This document shows positions 1 to 14,200 of a DNA stretch of 64,000 nucleotides, piece by piece. The notes under the pieces are model-generated. The model was not told the DNA's origin. It saw only the letters and a program-made list of their open reading frames with translations, and did not search any database. The translations under genes and the position numbers were made by a program. Source of the stretch: Pipra filicauda (Eukaryota > Chordata > Aves > Passeriformes > Pipridae); NCBI RefSeq assembly GCF_003945595.2, contig NW_024104509.1, forward strand, positions 2,108,001 through 2,172,000, in the 5' to 3' direction. Position 1 is the stretch's first letter. Each line of letters begins with the position of its first letter.

Positions 1-2213
1 AATCCTGAATCTCTTTCTTAACAACACCACAAAATAATGGAAAAACAATTAAGTCAGAGACAGTTAAAACTACCACTAAAATAAAAGCACTGATTTAATT
101 CATAGCTCTGGAGGCATAGCAGTGGAGCACTAGCACACATTGTATACAAGGCTGTGTGATCTTTCTTCACAACAGAAAATATTCTTGCAGAAAAGACAAA
201 GTTGGAAACCATGTAACTACCTAAAAATAGTTTCAGACAGTAACTGGGAGGATTAAAACATGTGTCTCACACATCTTTGGTTTTGGAAAGTGAAATCTGG
301 TCAATTAAATTCATGTCAAAATTCATGAGAAAAAGTGCTCCCTGAATCAGGAAACCAAGTTAAAAAGCTGAAGATTGTATTTGCCAAATGACTGTGCTAC
401 TGTGTAGGTGATTGGGACACACGAAAAACAAAATGGTTGAAAAAACACCCCGATGGAATGTGGAAATCTGAATCCATCTTTACTCCTAAAGCCTCAGGAA
501 TGATTGAACTCAATGGGTAGGGAGGCTGTATCTCAGCCAAGCAGCAGCTCAATGCAGCACCCTGGGAAAACACCTGAGTGAACTCTCAGTGAGCCATGTA
601 ACTGCAGGACTGCAGGACTGTTCCCTGTTGTTTAGTAGGGCCCCTCAGCTTCAGCAAAAAAACCCCACTGGGCAGACTGTACTGCTTTAAGTGCCCAAAT
701 TAGCTGTTACATTTCCCCTTGACGCTATGCTGTCTCGTGTAGATATAATCATAATGATACAAAGGCTCTGAAAATGCTTTCAAAATCAGAACATTATGAG
801 TGATGTTGGGCCAAGCACTCTCTCTGAAGTAGACATGAAGTGAAACTTTGGTGCAGTGACCTCCCTTGTTTTGTGAACAGAGGGAAGTCCTTTATCCCCA
901 GGCAGTGAGATAAAAGTGCAAAACAAACTTTAGTGAAATCGAAGAAGTTTGAAGCAGGCCTTAAAACCATATTCAACCCATATTTATAGTATCTAGACAC
1001 AATATTGTCTCTAATGACACTGAAATTAAAGCTTACATCCTTTGTGTTGCAAAAACATAACAGAGAAACAAGAAGCAATTCCCTCCTCAAAAAAAATCTT
1101 ATTTAAAAAAAAAGGCTCTGATAAAAAGTAGGGAAATATGTTTTTTTCAGGAAAGGAAGTCACACAGATTTCTAAAACCAAAAGGGCATATTTTATACCC
1201 GGAATTGTACAGAGCTGGAAGTATGACTGCCATGTTGAAAGACACAAAGAGCACAGCAGAGTTGAGCTGCTTTTTTCCAGTGACAGTCTTCATCTCAAGT
1301 CAAAGGTGATAATGGCCAGAAAAAGCCCATTTCTCTTGGATATTTTTTAAATGCACTCACTTCCCTTACAGAAAGGAGAAGGGGCATCATATCATCCCCT
1401 CTGAACAGCCAGGAGGAAATGAGTCTGGGAAGATTTTGCAGGAGGTTGAACTAGATGGAGCACTCCCTCTAGTCCAGAACACTCTCTTAATTTGTTGACC
1501 ATTGTGTAGCCTGCATAGATATCTTAATCCCTGCTTCTAATTTAGCAGAAGTTTGATTCAGCTGTCGCTCACATGAAGGTAATTCAATGAAGTGTCTGAC
1601 TACAAATGGCAATTCTAAACTCTATGATAAGGACCCTGAATTATTTATAAACACACACTTCTTACTTAATTCCTCTTAAAAAATAACATTTTAAATTAAA
1701 TACTTACTTTTTTCTTTTTTTTTTTTTTAAAAGTTCCTAAGAAAAACTGGAAACTGTTCTAAATTCCCCAGGTTTTTTCCATACCTGGTGATAATACTAT
1801 GGAAATTGCCTTCTTTCATTCATTAGCTGCAAAATCTATTTACTAGAAGTGTTTTTATTTTAATTTATATGCATTTTAGTCAACGAGTATCTCATTGTTC
1901 CATATAATGCTTCCTATACTATTATTAAACAGAACAGCAGGTGTCCTCTTTAATTAAGGTATTTATCAAATCCCCTATCAATGCAAAAATGCTATTTTTG
2001 CAGTGAAATTTAAATAGAACTCTAGAACTATGACAATTTTGGTAAAGTAACTCCTGAAAGGTCTAACAAAATCTTTAATGTTTGCAAATTTTATAACATA
2101 ACATTAAACAAAAATGAGATGTCATTCCTGATGATCAGGCACTGTGTTTAATCAATCTTTTCCAAATCAGATGGAGAATGATCAGCAGAGTATTTTGCAA
2201 ATGGCAAATGGAT
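1..2213 (-). other. GDA 3'UTR and downstream flank
   Basis: This AT-rich stretch has no ORF of note. Reading GDA-sense, possible polyadenylation hexamers are ATTAAA at 2147-2152, 2074-2079 and 1949-1954, and AATAAA at 1854-1859. I cannot tell which one is used. Around 1400-1490 there is a weak LINE-like phrase (an aggaggttgaactagatgg-type sequence), too diverged to classify. Confidence 0.5.
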
Positions 2214-2284
2214 TTATACAGAGCTTGAGAAAGGAACCACTTGCTTTCCAGCCACATACACTTCGGAAATATTCCGATCATCAC
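2214..2284 (-). CDS. GDA: GDA coding exon 14 with stop codon
   Basis: The exon encodes GDDRNISEVYVAGKQVVPF followed by SSSV and TAA at 2216-2214. The acceptor is GTTATTTCAG. The final SSV-type tail is the PDZ ligand known from mammalian cypin. The 3'UTR continues below 2214. Confidence 0.95.
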
Positions 2285-5200
2285 CTGAAATAACATAGTC
2301 AAAATAGAGATTTGCACATAAATATATACACTGATTTAATTAATGAGAATTACGCAGTCCACTAAATCAGTTTTGGAATACATAATTTGCCATGACCTTC
2401 TCCTAGGACTAAGAAAGTTCATTTGGAGAGAAACAGACAGAGCTACCACAAAGACCAAAAAATGTTTAAACTACCCATGCTTTTTTTAAGAAAGAAACAT
2501 AGCATTCAGCTGTTGAAATGGTGTAATGGATTTTATGTATATTCAGTAGATTCAAACCATGAAAATATTATATATCTGTACAGAAAATGCATTGTTGCAC
2601 AGTATCTCAACTGGCTCAGCAGTAAAGATGATTTGCCCCAGCCAGCTTCTCAAAAAGGCAAAAATCTAGTTAGAGGGTGACACAACTGTGGCCAGAGCTA
2701 ACACCAGTTACCTCAACATAACAACACAGCAGGCAGTGCAGCTCTGGTCCAGACAGTGCCCTGTAGAGCATACCTGCTCCCTTAGGGGTGGGATTGTTTG
2801 GACTGGCTTTTGTTTGTTTTAAAGGCCATAATTTCTGTTTGAAAGTAGAAAAACCACAATGACAACTGGTCTACAGAAGTCCTTCTGAACTGAACTGGTC
2901 CTGAACTAGTGACTAGCATGTCAGTGTTACTTTATTGAGAAATACAATTTAGCTCGTGCTATAGATAAAGATAAATGTGGCGCAACTGATCATATGAAAC
3001 TGACTATTTAACTATGTCTCAAAGATCAAAAGTTAAACCACTCAATTCTTACTCAGTATTTTAAAATATATATTAATAAATACAAGTCAATTTTTATTTA
3101 TTAATGTAAAACATTAACAGTAATTATCAGGGACATGTTAACGTCAATAAGAGTTGAATAAATATACTTGGTTACTGTAAACAACTGTATATTTAATTAT
3201 GTATAAATTTATTATTAATCTCTAAATTAATTTAGACAATGTTTGATGTAGGAAATGAGAATTTTATGTGGATTGAAAATCAGATCATACCTAGATACAG
3301 GAACTTCTGCAGAATGTCCTATAAAAAAATGGGAGAAAACCAAATTCAGAAAGCAGTATCTGCTGTCCCAGATCATAATTATTCAAAGCTTGAAAGAACT
3401 GATAAAAATTGTTTTCCCAAATATTCTTAGTAATAGTGAAATCAAAACTTAACATGCACGTCATAATTAACTTTCAGAGGAAGAAAACACTGCACAAGTT
3501 TGATGGCATAAACAAGTATGTGCCCTTTCCCTTCTTTAGAGTTCTCAAATTCACTTACTCATTGAAAAATAAGACAACACCTAAACATTTTTAGGGTCCT
3601 AACAACTGCTAACTTAGCTAAAAAGGTTTAGACTTAAACAGAAAAATAATTCTTTTACAGCATTGGAATTGTTTCCAGACAGTCTGGCCACATCAATAAA
3701 TTCAAGTAACTGCTGTTAACTATCTTTCTTGGTCAGAAAAGGTTTTTATATGAGAAGGTGTGTCCATTGCATGAGGCCAACACTGCTTTAACATAAAAAC
3801 TGTCCTTTTAACTCAAATTAGCTGTCTTGAGTTCTTGCTTAGTTTTATAACAGCAGTGCAGCAAAGGCAGCCTAATTTTTTTCTGGGAACAGGTTGCCAT
3901 TCTTCAGTTTGAACTCGAAGTGTTGACTAAAACTCAGTTGCTTTTCCTTGGCTGCCATTTGTCAGTGCAAATAGCTAACTCTAATTGTCATCTTGGGCTA
4001 ATAAATATGCATTAAAGGTATGACCTGCATTTTTGCTCATGGGGTTATGGGACTGTCACTGAGGACAGCAAGATTCTGAAGAAAAAGAAACGCTGAACCT
4101 CTAAGGCTGAAGCACAGACAGCAGTGGTACAGTACATCTGATTCCTGTCACCAGAATAACTCTCAAGAGACTTATTCTGTCTGTATCATGGACCTTCCCC
4201 ATAACATTTCCATTAATTTTTTTATCATTAATCCTGTTCTGATTACCTCAAAATTATCAGCAGAGAACAAGTCAAAAGGGCTATCTGAAGCCTTCGTGTT
4301 GATTAGCAGAGCATCAAATTCTTTGCCCACCTCGAAGTTTCCAATCACATCATCTAGTCCTAGAGCTGAGGAAGAAAATAAGCTCACAAACACATCTTCA
4401 GCACCAGCCTCTTTCCACCATGTAGAAGCACCTGGCAACTTACTTGAGATATTCATAAGAAAAACAAGAATTGAGATGATTTTGAGGGAAAACACAAAAG
4501 AAAATTCAACAGTGAGTTTGTCAGTATCTGAATTCCTAAGAAACCTAAGAACTTAAGAAACAATTTGCTACATTGCAAAAACATTAAAACTCCAAAAGAG
4601 GCAATGAAATTAAGTCAGAGAAACAGTAAAGTATATAATAACACTCACCTTGGTGTGGCAGCATTAGATTTAATTTTTTACCAAGTTTAAGCAACTTTGA
4701 CAAGTTGTATAGACCTATTAGAGTCGTAACATATGATAATAAAAGAGGTGTACAGTGAGGATAACTAATTGTAATTAGCAGGAACAAAGAACAATGTGGT
4801 GTGGAAAAAAAATCATAGCCAGATCTGAAGGTCTCATACTCACCTGTAAGGCTTGCCTTGTAGTATATTATTTATTTGTTTTTTCAAAGCTTCCTTACAA
4901 CCTCTGGTTCTCAAGTCCTCATACACTGAAAACCTACATATTCATCTTCAGTGACTGGATGCTTGAAAGTGCTTAAAGTACTTAGAGGCCTTTGTGTCTC
5001 TTTGAAACAAACTAGGATAGTTTTAAGTTGTAGAAAGTACCAGTGAATTAAATCAACTTTTCCAATACTCTGAAACTAAGTTATCGAAGAGGATAATATC
5101 GGCAAATAACTTGTTCACTTCTTTTCAGATTGCTGTGACAAAGGAACTTCAGCCTTCAGTGAAGTTTGAGTGTGGCAGGAATACCACAATACCTTAAAGA

Positions 5201-8200
5201 TGTTTAAACTCCTACAAATGGTGAAATATTTTGACTACCTACTAGTGTCAACTAAAATGATCTCGCATTTCTCCAGGTTTTTGAGCATAATGCAATTTTT
5301 AGATTAAACACAAGAGGGTGACAAGTGTTCAGGACTCTCAACAAAGCAAATTATTCCAATGAAGAATCACTCATTTAAATTTCTGCTACCGGAATTTCTA
5401 CTTCCAGTGTCCAGGCTAGTGGAAGTCATACAAGTAATTTATATTCTACCCTTGAATATGATTCAGTAAGGATAAAACAGCTCAAAATCAATATATAAAA
5501 TCACCACTTTACTACGTAAACCTAAGAGAGAAAAAACATAAGAGTAGCTGGGAAGGGAAATCATGTATGAGTTTGGGATTTTTAGAAGTTTTCCTTTCTA
5601 TGTCTCAGCTGATTTATTCTCACACTTTATGGAACAATATATATTGGGGGAAAAAGATCCCTTTTTTTTCCCTGCCCATCTTATCTCTTCTCTATTTCCA
5701 TTACACTCTCCAGGAATTCAAATATAGTCCTTAGAAGACCGGTTTGATGACATTTTCACTACATCTTTCAAACTGCCAATAATAGTTCCCAATCATGCTT
5801 TCTGACATCTACAAAAATGTTACACTGTAAGACCAGTTCTTTAGCAGGTAGTGACTTCATTTCTGCTAACTGAAATACTAATAAGTTTTTACTTACGTGT
5901 GGATTTGGTCTTCGCTAAATCATACCAGTTCCACTAACATTTTAAAATTGTATATATTAGTAGGTGCACACTGATCATGACAAAACTTGCCAGTGAACCA
6001 GGATAACCCATATACTATATGACTATTCTGCAGATACAACTGTGTCATAAACAACCATGGTGGGTATCATTTAAATTTTGTGCTTTTCTCTGAGTGAGGA
6101 GTGCCACGTGATGTTTTGATTTGAGATAAACTGCCTCACTGACAGCTCAAAAACCAGAAACAAAATTAGAAATTGATGACAAACAGAATACATGATCCTA
6201 CAGTAATTGCACAGTTTTTCCTCTATATGATGGTTGCTGAGAAAAAAAATTTCCAGTTGGTGAGATAAACATACAAGCACTTACGACCTTATGACTAAGA
6301 AGTCTGAGGATCTTTGCAAAGCAAATGTACAACCCTGAAAAGCCATTAAGATTGCATTATTAAACTCTCCACATCAATGTGAGTACTCTTCTGTAATAAG
6401 CGTAGCATGAGAGACTGAAGGATATCTCTGCCCACCAGATACCATTTTAAACTTCACTCCAGCACCAGGAAATCTGTGAATCTCCCATGAAGGCAGGGAG
6501 ACATAACATGAAAAGCAGCTGTAGCGCTCTCTGTACCCACCAAAGAATTTTCTTCTTACCTTGGCTTCCTCCCAGAGTGGCAAGTTGAAAAGCTTCTTCA
6601 AGAGTTAGTCCTGTTTCATTGACTTTATTGATCTGAAGGCTATTAGATGCCATCATTGCTTTCCTGATAGCATCAAGCATAGAAGCTGAATATCCACCAG
6701 CAACATCTAGAAGGGATCAGACTCTTAGAAACAAGCTTTGGGCATAATTCTCTATGTTAAATTTCTATTGAATGTTACAAAGAGATAGGTGTGGTAAACA
6801 CAGCAAGTTTTACGACTAAGCACTGCCTCTGAATACATAATTCCCAATAAAGGTGTTCTCACATGCAATCAGGTGAAGAGAACACAACACAAAATCAGAA
6901 ACCTGAGAAGTTGTTGTTCAAGCCCTATTTACTCTCAAAACAGGAATAAAACTCTTTGTTAATTTTTTTTTTTTCTTTTGGAACACTTTTGGAGCAGCCC
7001 TAGATTTCAATACTATGCACTTCCTTACTCTAGAATTAGTGGGGGAAATAAAAGCAGGACTACAAGTTGGAGACAGGCTGACTTCTAATATGAAGGGGTG
7101 AGCATGTTTTTGTATCTCCCAATGGTTTCCAAAAGAAACCATTTTTACAGCAAATTACTAACCTGTGCCAAGACCAAGCTTCACATTGTGTTCCAGGACC
7201 TTTCGCACATTTAAGACACCGCTGCGCAACCTGGATTTAAGAAGAAATATGTTCAAGAAGAGCGGGGCCACAGAGCCATTTTATGACAAAGGCTCTCAGA
7301 ACGTGTGCAATAGAATTGATTTATTATTTATTCTGGCTGGATACTGTTATTTCTGCTTAATAGAAAGAAGACTGTATAGTCCAGTTCCCAAAACACAAGT
7401 ATAGTTTGGGGGGAAGGGAGATGGCCTGAATCTGCCATTGATAGAACAGTCAAAAATATTTTTTTCCCAAATAAATATTCATATAGATATAAATATAAAT
7501 ATCGATATAGCGACTAGACTGAAATATCACAAGACAGGCCAGAGCACACTACACAGAAGTGGATCACAATGGTCATGTTCAGTCCAATAGGTCATTTATG
7601 GTGAAGTGGGATATCACATTAATAGCATTTCAGTGGTAGTGTGGACTCAGAGTACTACATGAACAACAGTTTTATTTGATTATACATCATTCTTTTTTAA
7701 TTTTTTTTTTTTTACTTACGAAAAGTTAGAATTGGGGCAATGTGAAATTGCAGCTCCACGAAGACTAAAAAGTTTCAACTCTTCTTCAGAAAGATAACAG
7801 GCATGAGCCATCACTGTCTAAAGAAAAAGAAAATCACCAATTTACTCATTATTGCATTTACTTAAGTGGCTGTACGTTTTGCAGCACTGCTTTCAATAGC
7901 CAAAAGGATACGTTACCATCAAGTGAAATTAAGGTACTTCTTGAATGAAGCTCTTAAAATTCACAAGTGTAAATTGGTATTTACCTTCAATATGCCTGAG
8001 ATGTTCCCTCAGCTTTTTTTCATTTATTAATGTAAGAAGATAGGGTGCTGACTGTTGCAGCGACTCCTGTGACCTAAGAGCTTCAAGGAGCAAAAGCAAG
8101 AATTCCCCAGTTGTCCTAGCACTGTAGTAACCTTGTGATTTATATTTTGTAGCTAACACAGAGATTAAGTAGGGGTTATCAGATACAATGGAAGAGGTAT

Positions 8201-11200
8201 GTACTCTTAGCATGTTCCTCATTGGCTCTCTAAAGGTTTGCACCAGGTGGAGATAGATACATATATATATACATATATGAAATAATCTTTAAGTAAAATA
8301 ATGAAATTTGTTGTGTAGCTTTTAATTCTTAGTCTACATAGCTGACTTTAAAAATAAGTTCACTAGCAGCATATACAAAACATAGTATAGGATAGTATAA
8401 TTTAATAGTACATAAACCAATTATTCCCAGACAAATCTAATTTGCACTACCTCATATACCAAATGCCCACTGAAAGAGAAGAGCAAGAGCTCTGTCATAT
8501 CTTGCAATCTGCTGATAAAAATGAGAATGGCACAGAGGCTGTTTCCACTCAGTATCTCCTAATAGCAGTGTAACCTTGCCATCTCTACTCATCAAGCTCA
8601 GTGCAGCTGAAAATGCAAGGACAGCCACGTCTTCAGTTGAGGACATACATATGGTTGTTGCTGAAGCATCTGTGCTGATCTGTACTGTTCTTTAAAAAGA
8701 AGGAAATATTTCGGCAACAGCTTCAAAAAAAAGATGCTTTTAAAACACTTTAAAAATTGATTTGATGTCTTAGTTTTGGTGGCTGGACAGCGGAGGATGT
8801 CGGAGGTTCTGTTATGCTTGTGTTTAATAGAATGGTTTTCCAAACAACCAGAAGCCTGACTCCAGAATGCACCAGTAACCATGATTTTTAGTTACCATTT
8901 TCACTTCTGTGCATATAAAAGTCTGACAGAATTAAGAACCGTGTTTTCCCAGCACTAATATTCGCTTTAGTACACTCACTGACACACCAAATCAGCATGC
9001 ATAGGACTGTGCTAGAAAATAAAGATTAATACTGTGTACCTACTTCAGTAGTCCATATTGATTTCTCAAGTAAAAAAGGACAGTAAACAAGTAATTTATT
9101 GGGATACAGTTTCAAACACAAAAATGGCAGTTCAATAGCTAATTCCTAGGGAGTTTCCAGCTGCCCTTTATGCCTCTGGAAATTCTCTCCTAAACTTTTA
9201 AATCAATTGACTGATATTTATGCATTCTGACTGTAGTTGAGCTGTTCATATTCACTTTTGCATGGGTTCTCCACTCTCTAATAAGGTGTGTCCTGGGACT
9301 CCAGCCTGTAATTACTGTGGGTTGGTATCAGATCTGGTTACATTTATCTCACCAGTATAAAGCTTTAATGAATTTCAACTCTTCAGACCACTGTGTCTTT
9401 CAATGCTGGGCAAAGTCAGGTAATGAGATGAGAATGCTTTTGGATAATGAAGCAGTAATGTGTACTTGTCTGCATGTGAGGTTGAGACTCCGAACACAAC
9501 AGGGTAGGATGCTTTCCCTTAGGAAATTGACAAAAAAATGAAGTTGGTCCTACCATAACACCATAGAAGAAATCTTTAGGCAAACCAGTGTGCAAAGATA
9601 TTGTAATATAAGGGTAAGTGAGTACTGTCCAAGAATTACCCGCTCCTACAATAACAGCTCCTTCTAATTCCACTGCCCTAATTTTCTTTGGAGCCCTTGG
9701 AAAATGGATCAGGGACCATAAAATATGTTTATTGTTCATCTCCCCTAAAATGCTTGGGAAAACTGTGGGCTCGTCTAAAGTTCCAATACCTCAACAGAGA
9801 ACATAAAATGAATCCATACTTCACCCCAAATGTCTCTGACCTTGACAAAACAATATAAACTTCTCAGGTAAATGCAGTAAACCATCATTTTCTCTATATG
9901 GATTAATCTAAGCTATGTTGTTGAAGTTTTTATGCAGCTACCTTGCTGGTTAGCAGCTTGTTTTTATCATACAAATCAGTGTAATTCTTGTAGGCAGGAA
10001 ACATGTTCTCCACAAGTTTGACTTCTTCTTCATTCTCACTTATGTGACTCTGAAATAAGAAAATACATAGCAGGGAAAGCTTTAAATAACATTGAACCTC
10101 ACACTACAACCTTCTGAGCAGTTAGATCTAGTCCTTAGGTTTCTCTTTTCATCAGAGAGATCCCTGGGACACAAAGGAGTAGCTCCATTTGTTCCTTTAA
10201 AAGTGATATGAGATGGTATGCATGTCCATCCCAGTAGTGTGGTGACATAATGGTCAATTTAGGGTTTGGAAAATGTCAATAAAACATGATATGCCTGTGA
10301 GGTAAAAGAGAGAACCAGCCTACAACAGAATGGACCCTGAGATCAGGGTAGCTGATAGGCAGCTCCTCCATGTATCTGCAGATGGGCTGATTGATTACTG
10401 GCCTCAAATAAAAATATGACCTTTCTGTACTCCCACTGGGGCATATATTTTCAAAATGTCCACTTTGTAATGAAAAAAAACTACATGTAGCACAGCTTTA
10501 AAACAGTATATGCTTAGAACTGTGTAACAAAAAAAAATAATTCATTTCAACACACCTGCAAGCTTTAAAATATCGCTTTTTAAACACAGAAACTTTATCA
10601 ACTAGAAATCCTACAGCTATATTAAAAATGTTATGTAAGATATGAAGATGATTAGTACTTTTATATACTGAAATCTGTTCTGCAGAGAAACAATGGAAGG
10701 CAGGGGGACAGAATTGACTAGAGAGAGCAACCTTCAGCAATCCAAGGGTTGCTCTACCCTTTGGTACAAGGTGCCAGTCTTCCTGTGTGACCATGCACCA
10801 GGACTTGCTGAATTGTGCATCCAGCTATGAGCCTTCTCAATTCCTGTACAAGTTACAGTGTTCTTACAGAGTATCTTTTGTAATTTCAGAGGAATTAAAA
10901 AGAGACTCCAAAGTGGAGAGGCTTAAGTGTTTTCCTGCAATCATGAAAACTCCCTGGTCAGTATGCTGTCTGTCCAAACTATTGAAATTGTATATAGAGC
11001 TCTCAGAGCTTACCTGCACATGGAGATCACGAGCCTGTGCTAAATCTCCAAGTGCACACAGCAAGTCCTCTGTGCAGGAAGGGCCAAAGCGGGGGGTTAT
11101 TACAGGTTGTACTCTTGGATACTGAAAATATTAAAAAGACAGGCTTTGTATTCTACATGCACGTGCGCACGCATGCGTGTGTGTATATATATATGTATAC

Positions 11201-14200
11201 ATTTACGTGGCAATTACATTTTGTCTTCATTGCTTATTGCATACTGCATCCTCACCAACTCAAATTAAGCTGTATAGTTATTTCCTTACTTTTATTAGAC
11301 ATTTCATCACAGAAATAGAGAATCGAAGTGTGTGTGTGGGGGGGTGTTTAAAACAATTTTAATGAACTTTATTAAAGAATTTATTTTAATTAGAAGTCTC
11401 TCATTGAGTCACTGAGATTTTACCAGTCTTCAGGAGCACTGGATACTTTTTCATCCTTGCCGACAGTCCTATATGCATTACCAGAAATAAGTCAGATGAA
11501 TGACCAGACATTTTTCTGAGTTCCCCTTCTGTGACAATCAAAGATGTAATGATGCAAAACTGTAAGCTTCTGCAAAACCGTAAGCTTCTGCAAAACCAAA
11601 CCCATTTTCTTGTTTAATCTTTTCTACTCATAACAGCAACAAACTATCCCCATACTATCTAGATAGGAAGAATAGCGGTAGAATCAGATATGCTACACAG
11701 CAGGAAACGGGAGAAAACACCAAGAACAGAGCTACAGAGGTTTACACCTTGCACATCTAGATTAAAATTTTTATAAAAAATAGACAACAGCATTACAATT
11801 CTGCTTTCAGTCACAGGAGAGACTTGTGCAGAAGTCAGCATATGATATTTTGGATTGCAGTTTCCTGTATCATCTCCCAGATATAAGATGCTCAGGACTT
11901 TGCAGATTAGCCAACTTACTCTGCTAATAGATATCATTTAGGCGTCAAACTCAAGGCATCTGCCCTCGAATATTTTGAGATACAATGTCAAAAAAGCCAC
12001 TGAAAACTAAAGGCTGATAGGAAAATACCTCCACTTGTAATATTGGAGAGTAAACATCTATGTTTACCTCAGGAGTGTGAACCCGAATTTCTTTTGAAAC
12101 ACAGTGTAAGATATGTGTTGACTAAAATTACTAATTTTATAATGGATTACTAACCTGTACTGAAAAAACACCGATTTCTGCTGGTGAGAATTTCTTTAGT
12201 TAGTCTACTTATATACCGCAGAGGATCAAGTGAATTCCCCCTTTCTTTAACAGAAAATTATCCTTTCCAGGAAGCCAGATATTTTAAAGTCAATAGAGAA
12301 ACACACAGAACATTACTCTACTTTGCTCTGATCACAGAAAACTGATTTTACACTGTTACAAGTCCATTTTTCAACAACATGGCTAGCAGAACATTTTTCA
12401 GACTGATGGCATCTCTCGTACAAAGAAAGAGGTTTATTTTATTGATTTTTCATTAAGACAACAGTTTTGGACAGCATGATTAATGACTTCATATATTCAC
12501 AAAATGTCTTCTGAATACAGAAGTGGATGCAAAGGAGAACTCTACTTACTTTCTTTTCCAGCAGTTCTTTAACAAACCTGAAAAAACGTAAAAATAAGGT
12601 TGCTATAAATTTGTGACTATGTCACAAATTATGAAAAATATAGAAAATATATACTTGGATACCCTGTTAAACACTCCAGACATAGATCAATTTTTCACAA
12701 AAAGCTGAACCAGATTTTCAGATGAAATAAAAACAGACAACACAATACAGTCAGAATAGTTACACCAAATTATGCTAGTTTTGAATTTGACCCCAAATAT
12801 GCAGATTATTTTTTTCATTTGTAATAATTACCATTAGACAAGTGGTAATTATTCTGTGTTCTCCCTGAAAACCAAACACATGCTACATTAAATGAATTGA
12901 AAGCATAATTATAAGGTACAGATGCAACATTAGAGATAGAAAAAACAAACCATCTTAAATTTGTCTGTCCATGACTTTAAGCTGCAGTGTTAAATAAATT
13001 CTTTTAAAATCCAGTTTTTAAAAGATGCAGCAATATTTTATACCTCACTTACATTAGTTGCAAATGTCTTTGTTCACTTAAAGAACCTTGATTTTCTGGA
13101 AATTATTATATTAATGTTAGTGTACAGATTATCTACTTTATGGAAAATACAGATTTACTTACTCTGTTAAATAAAAGGAGATACCTCAGATCTCTACAAG
13201 AAACCCCAAGCAGTCAATATGAATAATGCAGATGAGCAAATAAAACTTCCTCTGATTTTGGAGGGAGGAAGTTCTTTGAAAGCTCATTATGTTCAGTGTA
13301 TGTAATTTCCAAAAGCCAGATTGAGACGGTTTCTGGACAGGAACTCTGTGAATTTTTATGTTATAGTTTATATTCAGAAAACTGTGCGATTTTAATTACA
13401 ATAAACATTGAATCAAATTTATCAAATATCTTCAGATGAAAAGAAAATAATGCTGGAGGATAGATTCACAGCACTGGAGCTGGTGCTAGATAACCAGCTG
13501 GAGATAAAATACCCTAGTTCAACTTCTGCAATGACCAAAGGAGTTTGAGCCCACCCTTGTCTACCTTGGAGAGCCAAAATGCAATGTGAATTCAATATCA
13601 TCTGCCTGCCTCTTCCCTTACTGATTAACCTGATATAATAAAAGATTCACTTGAGCTGAAACTGTAACAGAAGTATAACGCTCAGATGATAAGCCAAAAC
13701 TTCAGTATGGCTGTTTTCATTCTTTTTCACATTCTTTGAACAGTGTGAACATTGTTTCAAAATTGAAATATCTTTACCAAGTATACCTTATACTTTGTTG
13801 GCTTATGTACTTCACTGTGAGAAAGGAAGCTCAGCTTCAAATCACTGTCTTCTGTAGCAGAAGAACAGACTTGAACATACATACTCCTCTTTCCAAGTGA
13901 TTATAACTATTAGTAGCATATAGCATTGTATTCTGGATTTCCATTTCCTACCTTTTCAATAAATCCCCTTTGACAGAAAATAGTACATTCAAATTTTTTC
14001 TTGAATTTAGATTTAATATATGAAGCACTTGGAATTGTATCTTATTTCCATGCATACAATATAAATAGTTCTGCTGGTAACTATAAAGAACTAAAATCAG
14101 TGTAGTCCATTTTCTGAGAGTGTGGCAGATCACATTTCCTTGGGGAAAAAAAAAACAAATAACAAAAACACCCACTAAAACATTTCCCTCTTAAAGAGAG

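Noticed and set aside
4188..4556. 122-codon plus-strand ORF
   Set aside because: It is antisense to GDA exon 12.
6071..6280. Minus-strand ORF in intron 11 preceded by a T-rich TTTTTTCTCAG acceptor
   Set aside because: The composition is AT-driven, the fit to GDA is absent, and exon 11 joins exon 12 perfectly without it.
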